From Beaufortia kweichowensis (taxonomy: Eukaryota; Chordata; Actinopteri; Cypriniformes; Gastromyzontidae), in the NCBI GenBank assembly GCA_019155185.1, contig CM032794.1, positions 9,773,988 through 9,837,987 of the forward strand: a stretch of DNA of 64,000 nt, in the 5' to 3' direction. Made by a program: the position numbers and the translations under genes. The notes below the pieces were generated by a model, which did not search any database, was not told the DNA's origin, and saw nothing but the letters and a program-made list of their open reading frames with translations. Within the stretch, counting starts at the first letter, position 1, and the number at the start of each line of letters is the position of its first letter. Positions 10,743-23,000 of the stretch are shown here, piece by piece.

Positions 10743-13251
10743 ACAGCACGTTACATGCTAGTGCGAACTTCAATTTGAACATGGGTTGACAAATTTGGGT
10801 AAACAGCTGTATCAAAACATTGGATTTTGAAAATGAGGCAAGCCAAATTCATTAAATATATGAATGTGATTGAATTTGACATTGCATGATAATATTCCAC
10901 CATAATTAAACAATTGTTGTAATTATTTATTTACATTATTGCTTTGATTGATAGTGTATAAATGAAAACTTTATCCAAATGACATGTTATCATATTAGGT
11001 TAAGAAGGTAAAGTTAAATTCATGTTAATATGCAATGAAGAGACATAAGTTATCACTTATAATTGCCTGACAGATGTTGAGTATAGCATTTCAACTGACT
11101 GTGGATTTGGAAAATTGCTTTACCATATATTAAAGCCATTATATGTGTGATACGGACGACCTCAGCAGATTTGTTATTGTTTGTTGTAATGCTACTAAAT
11201 AAGTAATGGAATTTCAGTCTTTGAGTAGACTTTACTAATTCACTTTTATGTCATTCTAAACCTATATTTAATTACCAATATAGATCAATAAATCATATTT
11301 TAGAACAGTAAATATTTTTTAAAATAAAAATATCCTGATTTTTACCATACCTTTTTTCATACCCTATATAGGTATTTATTATTTTTAACAAATTTGCTGT
11401 AGCTGTTAAAAAACACCCCAAAGCTATTTGCGCAACAACACTATCCCTTACTAAAGAAATGGTAAAAACTACTGTAAGGTAATGATCAAATCTGATCTCT
11501 GTGTAGTTGTCTGTTTTGTACATTTAAATGTGGACATCAGTCTCAGTCTAATAATGATAAATCTGCTGCAGGACAAAAAGCTTAATAGTAAAATAGTAAA
11601 CAAATGTTGTTCCTCTTTCCACACCCTGTCACAACATGTATTTGTCATAAGAGCATGATCCAACATGTGATTTATATACGAGTCACATCTTTGGAACTCT
11701 CTTTCATTTTGAATAGCTGGGAAATCTGTAAGTTGCAATTTCTCTGAAATACTCCCTCCCTTACCAAGCAGAGTACTTGTTGACTAAAGTTTGTGTTTAT
11801 TTCTTTCACTTTATAAAACTATGTGAACCCTATTCTCTAGGTCTTTACCACCTGAACTCTATACAGACAATCTGAAGAGCCAGAGAGAATAATTAATGGT
11901 TTATAAATCAATATATTATTTTCAAGCTAATGATCAGTTTTTAAACACCATCTCCTGGGCAAAGAAGCACATGAGAAGGGTTTGAGACGGCAGTGGGACT
12001 CGGGGTCGGTTGGCACGCTTTAAAGTGCATAGCTCTGCATTTGCAACAGAAGTGATTTCCACAGCAAATGCAAAATTGATTTTTGGGTAAAATGAAAGAT
12101 AGGGCATTGGCTCCCTTTAGGGCAGTACATAATAAGGATTCATTGCATCATTGGGAAGTGTTACAGGAGCCAAAAAACTGATAAATTATACTGCTGACAA
12201 GTTAACATTACAGAAACTTTCATTACTTTTCGGTCAACTTGTTAAGCTACAGTATGGCACTTTCATACAAAATGTAAAGTTCAATTAACAGCCAATATTA
12301 TCCAAATGAACACACAGAATATCCATGAGTAATTTCTATGTGATCTTTTAGTGCCTTCAACAGCTGCTCAAGTAAAAATGAAGTGATCATGTCACCTATC
12401 CAGAGGTGACCCTCGTGAGTACAAAGTATTACGCAGAAAAGACAGACGGTCCGTTGAGAGCTCTTCAATGCTGTCAGTTCAGACGCACTGTGACTTGAAG
12501 GGGCCTGTTAACTTTTATGAGGGATCTTTAAGAGAAAACATTAGTCTTTATTGCTCCTCTCCAGCGGACGACTTGATTTATGATATGGCCGTGTTGAAGC
12601 GAACGTCTATTTTGCTGTGTACTTTTGAGTGTAATGGTGCATTGACTGATAACGCAAATGAGAAACAAAAAGAAATAAGATTACAGGACGTGTGTTTTAT
12701 TCCTCCAAGTATCATGGAAATCACCTCAGCTCTATAAAAGATTGAGACATTTTTCACATGGGCCGATGAGAACGTAACGACCACGTGCGCTTGTATGTGA
12801 TGAATTTTGTAACAGCAAACTCACTTTGATAATCAACAAAACTTCAGCCATAAAACTCTTATAATGTTGCTATCCATTCAAAGCTTCTGTTTTGCCTCAG
12901 GGGGAGAAACGCATTCTTCAGACTCTCAATATGCTCTCCAAGTTTAATATATTTTGAGTTTCGGACAAAGCTGCTCTAGTCATTCCTCAGGAGAACTGTT
13001 GAGATTTCTGATCACACTCTTATAAGTGGAGGCTGATATCTGCGACCAGCATATTAAACAAGCATCTCTGTACACACACCCACTCGCTACAACAAACAAC
13101 GACTTTCACTGCACGTCTCCCTTGAGATGTTTCCCAATAACTAGATCTATGCAACATGAGCCTCTGTTATATTACTGCTGAAGCTTTGAGTCCTTTAATG
13201 CAGTTGTCAGCGAATAAGAGATAAAAAATTGCACTTATCAAGTTAGAACAA
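10743..13251. other. Intergenic DNA between GPCR copy 3 and the phkb 3' end
   Basis: Convergent intergenic region. A plus-strand frame at 12468-12737 is open for 89 codons, but codon use and composition are unconvincing. No repeat or exon is supported. Confidence 0.5.
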
Positions 13252-13897
13252 TTTATTTTCTCTTTTAATATAGTTTTGCTTCACTAGTAATGGACTGAAA
13301 AATACTGTCTAGCACTCTGACAATTTTCATATTAGCATTCACATAAACATAAAAGCAAGTGACACAGTGAACTACAGTGAACTCATAATAGGTTTACAAT
13401 TAAATACAAACTATATAAGGTTAAGAAACACATTTATACTACTGTACACAACAACGATTTTAGACTATGCAAACCTGCTGGCAAAATCAAATATTAACAG
13501 CAGCAAAACAGCTTCTATTATTATGTTTAAATCAGCTTATATTTGACAACATCTATGTCACTCTATTCAAAACAATCCACGTGCAGAAATGAACACATGC
13601 AGACATATTCATTATGGTAGATTAAAACAGACCTTAAATGAACTGTTTACAATAATGGCGGTCAATAAGGGAGTAAATGCAAAGGAAATAGTCTACTGAT
13701 TAAGACCCCAATGAAATGTGCAGTAACAGTGTGATGGTTTTTATACAGTAAGTTGTGGAAGGATCAAATCAAGCTGTATTCTAAATTAAATAAATGTATA
13801 TATTAAATTTCATAGACAAAAACAAAAAAACAATCTTATGTTAGACTGTGCCATGACTGCCAGAGTCTTTGTAACAGCGAGTGAAGTGTGGGCTGGT
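13252..13897 (-). other. phkb: phkb 3' untranslated region with candidate poly(A) signals
   Basis: After the stop the minus strand is AT-rich and non-coding. The first clear poly(A) hexamers downstream are ATTAAA (13269-13264) and AATAAA (13257-13252), giving a 3' UTR of about 0.65 kb. The cleavage point itself cannot be read from the sequence. Confidence 0.5.
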
Positions 13898-14035
13898 TTA
13901 GCTGACAGAACACGGGTCATCTTTACTGGGCTTCACCTCTCCCTGCAGCAGCTGGATCATTACCGCCTTGGTCAGGTAACTGGACGTGCCTCGTTTCCCC
14001 AGGGCTGGTGTGTTGTAGAAGGCCTCCATGCTGTC
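13898..14035 (-). CDS. phkb: phkb exon 31, residues 1054-1098 and stop
   Basis: Encodes [45 protein letters not shown], then TAA. The terminal CSVS is a CaaX box ending in Ser, the class preferred by farnesyltransferase; farnesylation of the mammalian beta subunit is known. Confidence 0.96.
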   Translation of the reverse strand, partial: DSMEAFYNTPALGKRGTSSYLTKAVMIQLLQGEVKPSKDDPCSVS

Positions 14036-17000
14036 CTGTGGAGCATATTAATTATGCTATTAGCATCACCGCAAAATACTGATCCTCTAAAATCAACTAT
14101 AAGGGACTACTGTATATGAAGAGTTAAGATTCAGAATAGTCAAAAATGAGATAACAATGTTGGGTGAATGCTGTTTACACACAGTATACTTTACTCAAAT
14201 AATTTTCTTTGCCAAACACTCTGAAATATCGATTTGTAGGCAAAAACTGCAAAAAGCATGAAAAAAATGCTCATTTAAAAGAAAAGAAGTCTGATTAACT
14301 TTCGCATCTGAACTCTTCATATATAGACATACTGCGTCATAGGGTCCACTACTAAAAATTATCCACATCATTTTACATCTTTAGGTTCACTGGTTTTAGT
14401 CGTCTCACCTGTTTTCCAGCGCCATCTTGTCTGCTGCGGTCTTTCTGAAAATCAGCAAAGGCATCCTTAACCAGCCGGTCCAAATCCACTGGCTCTTGAA
14501 ACTCCAGCTCTGGGTTTCTTTCCAGCACAATTGAGACCACCATCAACAGCTGTATTCAGTCCATTAAGATAAACAGCAGAAAACGTGTCTTAAAATGTGT
14601 CAGATTACAAATATAAGATACAGCAGGACAGTAACAGTGCCTAACCTCCACAATAATCTGCCTATACTCAGGCAAAACAATGTTCTTCAGTGTGTCTTCC
14701 ACCAACAGAGAAAAGTTCATTTCATACATGGTCATATCTGATAGTGTAGGTTGCTGTAAAATGTAAGAAATGGACATGGTTATGATCATTTAATGATCTA
14801 ATAATGTAAGACATAGGCTATATGCCTACAGGAAGTGTCTTTCCTTTATAATACCACAGCTAATATGTCCTAATAAATTTAAAGGAGGTTACCTGAGGGA
14901 GATGATTTCCTCCAACCGTAATACCATTACGTGTTCTCTCCAGGATTTGCCAAACTCGGTCGTAAAAGCCAAGAGGAGTTCGGTTAAGCGAACCATCAAT
15001 CTGCCGTCTGTTAAGCCAGGATCTGATCAAGGGTTAGAAAGATCCAAATAAATTCACTAAACGGCCATAAATGATGCCATTCTGGAATGTTACGATAGTT
15101 ATGCAGGATGACTATTTTGTAAGCTATTAAGAACATAAAGTAAAGGCGTGACATTACATCACCTGGAAAAGTAAAACATCAACCTAATACAACAATAGTA
15201 CATTCTCAAAAGACCATGTTCTCCCGCGCAGTTACGATTTTAACACATATTTTATGCAACTTGGTAGCAAATTAGTTACCATGTTGCTTATACACACTCT
15301 CTAAGAGTAAATTGTGATCTTAGGTGTGATCTGTCACATCATTAGTACAGTTAATAAATATCTTCCATGATAATGGCACAGAAGAGTTAAGACTGATAAT
15401 TAACCTCAGTTGCACTATTAAAAACTAGCATTAATCAAATTACGATAAACGATGTACTATTGTTATGATTGGACTCGACAGGTTATTCAGATTTGGCCGT
15501 ATCTACAGTAACAGACAGATGGTGGGCATCCTGCACCTGCCAGTCTGCTGAGGCTGGAGGACATCCAACAGGAGCTGTTTGACATCACTAGGGGACATCT
15601 GGTATATGTCCTGGGGTGGCATGTCACCGGCTCGAATCTTCAACTCGTGCTTCATGGCTTGAACAATCCATCTGAATAAAATGTGGGTATGACAAATACA
15701 CATGTAATGCAATAACGATGACTTGTGCAGGACCTAAAGTCAATCTATAGGTGATGTACATAATACAGTATGCAGTAAGAAGGAAGGCGATGCCGTACCC
15801 CACGCGGATCTTAAGCATGCCACTGAAGAGCTCTGGGTTGTTCGAGATAATCCAGCCGATGTGAATGACGAGTTCTTGTTGCAGCACGGCCTCTCGCTCG
15901 CCGTGCGGGCTGCACTTACTGTAGATGATGTCTTTAATGACCCCTGGAGACAGGGGGTTAGATATCACTATCTCCTCATGCCCGAATAGTCCAAGAGTCA
16001 CCTGGCAAAAAAGAATTCTGCTCAGTTTGCATCGCAGTGGTTGACTTTGATGAAGACTTCCACTATATGTATATCAGTCATTTTTATATCTTATTAAACC
16101 ATATGCAAGATAGCTGCTATAAATGCCAGTAAGTGACCTAATTAAACATGATATAAATACTCTGAAGTGCCTGAGTCTCTGCAGTAATGCTTCCCTTATC
16201 AAGAAAAGTACACAAGAATATGAATAAATCTAATAATATGGCATAAATGGATACAGTAGCTCTAAGAAGTACTTAAGCCACACTTATTAGTTACTTTCAT
16301 GAATTGCTGTATTAAATATATGAATTCTATTGCAACAGATAACAAAATATTTAAACCAATTGGGAATCACACTTTCAAGCACAGAATTTTTTTTAAAAAA
16401 GAGGTGTGTTTTAGCTTAACACAGCTTTCTTAAGACCACAAAACCATTATTCACAGTGTCCTAATAATGCATTTGTCTCCTGAAGAAGGCTGTGTTAAGA
16501 TGAAACTTTAAAATGTATTGATTTATCTCAATTTATTAAAAGCTTTTTACACTCCATGTGAGTGCCTTGGAATATATGACATAAAAATGACATTGGGACT
16601 ATTTGGTTAAAAGCAGTTAAAAACATAGATAAGACAAAGTTATGTCATTGGTTACAGATGCCACTTAGTTTTGTTATCTATGCAAAGGAACTCATACATT
16701 TTTAGGTGTGACCTCAGTGTCCAAATACATTGTATGGCCAAAAGTGTGTAAACACCCAAACACACAGTCATATCTGTATGTTGTGTGGATATTTCATATA
16801 AAACCGTTTGCTTTAATAAAGAATTGGTTCCACTTACAGCAACTGGTTCTAGTCTTCTGGGAATAATTTCTGTATTGCTCCAATTCAAGAGCATCAGTAA
16901 GTTCAGACATCAGTGTTGTAGACTGGTTTACTAGACAAAAGTGTCAACATACTTTTGGCCATTTAGTGTAGTTTCTGGGTCACACAGTGTATGTGTTGGC

Positions 17001-20000
17001 TCGCTTCTGCTGTTGTATCCACTTAAAGTGCCCATGAGACATCAACACTCATATTTATAAACAATATTTCTCTAGTATAAATTAACCTCTCGCTGCAATT
17101 TACTTAAATACACAAGAAATTGGGAGCATACAAAGAAGACCTCATCTTCCCTTTATGATAAGTAGGCAAAGACTACTATTTCAACATGCAGGTCAGCCCA
17201 AACTGCTCTTGTATGCATGGAATGACCCATTTTCAACCCAAAATGTACTCATTTATCTTTCCCATAACATTAGGCCCCTAGGATGCAATTTATATGCAGA
17301 TTCACTGCTAGTGCTCTATTCTGATGAATCACATCACAACCACCAGGGGCTCAATGGGACCTAGGTTGGGAAGCTATAGCGGTTCATTAAACAAACACTG
17401 CACACCACACATAATGTTTGTATTAACACAAAGCAAATAAAAGGAAAGGGACGCTAAATGTAATGCATGAACAATGGGATGGTCACAACAGTAATGGGTC
17501 AAAGCAAAGCTGCAAAGAAAAGCAGCTAAGCGACAAATAAAAGGGCAGCAGGTTAGATTTGGTGGTGGGGATAAGGCACGTAAGGAAGAGAAGTCCATCA
17601 TGTCCTTTGTATGTTTAATGTGAAGGAAAGACATTTAAAATAAATATTAGCTGAATGATCAGTGAACATTAAAATGTTTGTGGGAAATCTTCAATTGGTA
17701 ACTGTTGGTATAGCCCCGTTTCTGTTTTTCACTTACCTGCTTGCCATGCACTAAAATGCTAGTAATGCTCGGGGCAAGGCTGTCCACTAGTTTAGTTAAG
17801 AGACTGGCAGCAAGGCGCACAATGGACCTGGTGAACACAACACGACACAATACAACACAACACAACACAACAGAGGTATTCTCACTCATTCATGTCAGAG
17901 GAGCCAAACATTTATTTTACTATGAGAACTTTGCGTTCCTGCTTGGTAGAGAATTGTATTAGCAATGCAAAGGGTTTGATCCCTTGAAGACACATATACT
18001 GATTACAAAAAGTGTAGAATACACTGTAAGTCGCTTTGGATAAAAGTGTCTGCCAAATGCATAAATACAAATGTAAATTTTGTGAACTTTCATCGGCGCA
18101 TTTTCACCATAAACGATCAGGCTAAATTTAACGCAGCATGATGTTCATTTGAATAAATAAGGTTCTCCATATTCCAATATTCTGCCTCTCTGTAGAATCA
18201 AATCCATTAATATTACAAACATTTAACTTCTGAATCTCAAAGTGACAAGGTTGTACTATTTAAGCACAACGCTGCTGATTTAATGCAAACCCTGGACTAA
18301 AGTAATACATTCCTGTATTATTATGGGCTTGAACTATTTTAATGTTCACCAATTTCATGTTAAGATGATGGATTCCTTTAGAGAATATACTTTTTAAATT
18401 ATTTTGTTATTGACAAACAAATTGTTAAATAGGTGGCTTCAGTTTTAAATAATAATTTTTAGTAATGGGGAATAAAAAACGCAAAACATAAGGGAAGTGT
18501 CAATCAAAAGGGAAACAAGGGAAGTAATGAGCTGAATGGTTTCTCTGAGCATGATCAGACCAACAGCTTGACGAAGCGAGTGGAAATAATGAGCTAAATA
18601 AAAGGATGAGTGCTGCGTGCTCCGGCACAGTGTCACATTTATATCCCGCATGCAGGGGTCATGTGCTAGCCAGCTAGCCATTTACCTGCTTGCCATGGAC
18701 CAACATAGTGGTAATATGAGGTGCTATAGAACCGGCAAACTTCTGGACGACGGCCGCAGCACAACGCACCGCCAGCCTTCAGGAGGTTGCGTGTGTTTAA
18801 AAATATATGCGCAGAGTGGGTTTAGGTTTATGTAAGATCAGAAATTGACACATATAAGGTACAGGAAAAAACTAGTGATGGGCATCATTCTCATTTTGTG
18901 TATTTGGGTTTAGCATCTCAAAGTTTTGTTTTTAACTGAAAATTGCAGTCTGACAAACCGGACTGCAAAGTAATTATATATGAGGTGCTTTTCGGACACC
19001 TTTGTGTACCGTTACTAAGGCTGGATGGCATGAAGGTTAATATGGTTGCAATGAAATAAAATGTCAACTGCAACAAATTTCCCTATCCTGTGTGTACTGC
19101 AGTATGTAAACCAGTGCAGGAAGAAATGTGGAGAAAGATAAATAGATAAAGATAAATGGGTTTTTATATATTATATAACTGTATCTTGGGATATCTCATT
19201 TTAACAAAACAAACATCTTTTCACACTGTAAAACAGTTTTGGTTATACCGTCCACTACAGTTGTTACTAAATTTTAATTGGTGTGAACTGTTTTGACGTT
19301 AAAAGAATAGTTAAGTTACCCAATTATATTGACTGTTCCTTTCACTTCTGAGTACTCATGCCCATCCCTAGTAAAATTGTGAATATTTTTACCTAACTAA
19401 TGAGGATACAAACAAAACCCAAATGTATGTAGTATTCAAATAGTAAGAGAAAAATAGAAACTCCTACCAAAGCTTCCTGCTCCCAGCTCTTCTGTAAATT
19501 CTCTCCACCTCATCCTTAAGATTCTCTGGACATAAAGACGGTTCAGCCTTGTTAACATCTGCACACTCACCATAACAAATGAATACTTTCAGCCTTGGTC
19601 AACGCTAAAAGAAGCAACATGCCTAAAGCATTTAGACCCAAAGACATGTGAAAAGCAAACTCTGGCTCAGTCACAGGACTGCCATGTGAAATCACATAAG
19701 CCACATATTTAATCTCGTCATGGCTTGTTAAAATGGTACGCTTAGGAGAGTGAGCTACAAGATAAACTGTATCTGCAGGAATTAGACTGTTAAATTTTAG
19801 ACCATGACATGAATGTGAGCGTTTCCAAACCCAGCTGAAGGCACTAAATGGATTACAGCTGTGGACATTTCATTCAGATGATCTTTAAAAGCAGCCTGGC
19901 AACGAGAGATGTCTTGTGGCTCTTTAAAAAGCAAACAGTTTTACTAGCCCTAAAACACTTTGGACTAAACAATTAATCATTAAACAATTAACAAAAAGAC

Positions 20001-23000
20001 CTGCCACTGAAAAAGAGAGACATCGCCAGACTGCTCTCTAAAATAAATATCTTTGCTTTACGATTAAGAGTAAGTCGTTTTTAAGATACTAAACGACATA
20101 CCGTTTCTTTCGAAGAAGTCAGGGCCTTCTTTTTTTAGCAGAACACTGGCCAGCTGAGCTTGACTCGCCAAACATTCACAGTCCTAATACAACAGAATAT
20201 GTTTGTAGTTACATAAGATCACATATATTCAAATTAAATCCACATATTTGCACATATGCTTGTCAGGCTCACGTTGAATTTCTGTATAATCTCATTTGTG
20301 GGTTTATGGAACCATTCCTCAGCGTTGATCTCAGGCTGTTGTTCCAGGTCCGAGGCGTTTGGTGTGCTGGTTTGACGCTTCACCTTCGAGTGCTTGGGCA
20401 ACTCCAACTCCTCAAAGCTTTTAAACTCTGGGATTCTGCAGACGGTCAGATTAGAAATCAGTCGATACGAGAAGCTTATTGTGGCACAAGAATATGAAAT
20501 GAAGCAGTTTCATGCATTAGAAACAATGCAGTATAATTATATTGCCTAAACATCTGAATCACACAGAACATGAATACTACAGGAAAAAAATATGCATTGA
20601 TGTGAGAGAGAACAGACACAGTAAATGGCTGTTAATTCTTACTCTGCTTCATTGACACGTAGGAAATCCAGTTGCTCTACCACAGCGCCTGAGATCAGTG
20701 TCTAAAGAGTTTGCATAAAAGCAGATTTATTATGCAGTAATGCTATTGAATATGCTGTAAACAGCTTGTATTCAATGCACACAAAGCAGCTGAGAGTTGA
20801 CACAAGGTTTAATCATGTGTGCAAAGACAGCTATTTGTAAAAGCCGCACACCTGAAGTCGGTCCACGTGAACTTTAACTCCACCAATGTTGCCTTTCTTA
20901 AATGATGCCAACATGTCAAGAATGGGGTTAAATCGGCTCCCCCTATCAAGCAAGAGATGATATTACTATCATTTTATCATTTTAATAAGCAAAATTAGGT
21001 TAATGGCTAAGATAAACTCTTACTTGATGTTGTCCTCTCTGATAAGAGCCAAGAAAAGAGGCCGACCTGGCATCTTCCAGCACTGCTTAATAAACTGCAA
21101 AGCATTCTGTAAAACACACGTGAACATGATCATCGAATCATCAAATAAAAAACCCACACAGTACAGGCAGTAGGAAAAAGTTTGGAAATGCTTTGTAACC
21201 CAGTGGAAGAGGCTGATGATTTATAGGAAAGATTTCTGTTCATTGACCATTTTCTGCCCTAAATTTGATTCTTTATATAGAAAGAGAGAGAAAGTGCAGA
21301 ACACAAAGCGAGCTCTATTCTTACTTCATCTGAGGGACCAGCGAGGTGTGACGTCCCCCGTCTTACCTTTATATCATCGATCAAAAGCATGACATCCTGG
21401 GACAAGTAGAAGTCGCTGAGATCGAATACGATTGGATAGCAGACTACAGTCTTCCCAAGAATTCGATAAATCTGAGGTTAAGAGAAAGGACACAAAAGTA
21501 CTTTATATGAGTGTAAGATTTAGGCATAATTTACCCAGCACATTTCATATTAAACATACAAACATGTTCACTCTCTCTTGGTCAGTGTGCACCACCAACA
21601 ATCATCAAAAGGTTTGCTTGATAAATTCCCTTTTAAATACAGAATTTCTTTACTTTGTAGTCTCATTTTATATTCCAAAAATGTCATGCGAATTTCAAAC
21701 ATGCAGCATGAATTGAACATTGCCTTTAATCTCATAACACTCATATTAAGTTTTTGTTGATTAATGTTGTTTTTCTGTCATTTTAACATTTGCTACTGTG
21801 CACTTTTTGATTTCCTATTCTGTGCAAACAATTAGGCTTGCTGTCAATCATCTAAACATTTCTCTTTCTTATCAACAAACACATAAAGAACTCATAAACA
21901 CAGAACTTCTAATGCAAAGACTGCTCCAAAATGTATGTAGCTTGATTATGAATCATATAGGAAAAAAATCTATTTGATCTGCTTTCTATGAACAGCATTT
22001 CAATTCCATCAGTATTGCCATCCTTGCTGCCTCCACTGTATATATGAATTACCAGGTTTTAAAACAGTGACTTGTAGTCATCCACGCTTCTTTGTCAGTC
22101 TTGCTAAAAAAAGAGCTGGACTAATATTTAATCATTGCAGTCACTGTTTAACTCTGGGCCTTATGAGGATTAACCACAAAGAACTGTAATGAACAGAACT
22201 AAATGAGAAGCTGTTTGCATTTCCTGTTAGAAGAGCAATTTTGATTGATTGTTTACCTTGCAAGTGCCAATGCAGCCAATAGGTCTTTCTGGTCGGCCAT
22301 CTAAACCAAGTTTCTTATTGATGGCGAGGAAGTGGTATGCCTGCAAACACAAATATACACACACACGTAACGACATAATTAAGTGATAACTCAACCTAAA
22401 AGAAAAATTTAAAAGCAGTTTTAGAATAAATAGAAATATTATGCACTACATTATGTACTAACCGTTTTTACAAATTAAGACATGCCACAAAAGGCCCCTT
22501 ATGGGACATTTAGTCATTTTTAGCTCATTTGTAATTAGTGCTGGGTAGAGATTACTCTCCCTTTTTTAAGTAATTTAATTACAGTTACTTATGTGGGTGG
22601 TTGACAAAAGTCAAGGTCATATGGTGTGACCTACAAAAAATGTAGAAAAAAACCCCCCTAACAATTACAGTAAGATAAATCCTGCTCATCCTATTTGTAA
22701 CTCCAGCAAAGAAGATAAATCAATCATGCTATTTGTATATTTTTTCAGTCACAGCATAGGACACAGTCACATATTTATTTGTCAACTACCCATGCACAAA
22801 CTATATATAGTTCTAACAATTTTGCATAAAACTATTTGAATTTACAAACTAAATGTAAACAAGTTAGAAATGCATTATAGTGTTCCTGTAGCTCAACTGG
22901 TTTTGCATCCCAGGGGACATGCTGTTAAATGTATAGTTTGAATGCACTGTTCGTCGCTTTGCATTGAAACATTTGCCAAATGCATAAATGTAGAAAAAGT

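Larger units (their letters stand above)
17828..18685. other. phkb: phkb intron between mutually exclusive exons 25a and 25b
   Basis: 858 bp. Contains the (ACAAC)n tract and a SINE at about 17925-18078. No further exon copy seen. Confidence 0.8.

Noticed and set aside
12468..12737. 89-codon plus-strand frame in intergenic DNA
   Set aside because: No homology or splice context that I could support.
13838..14119. 93-codon plus-strand frame
   Set aside because: Antisense shadow of phkb exon 31.
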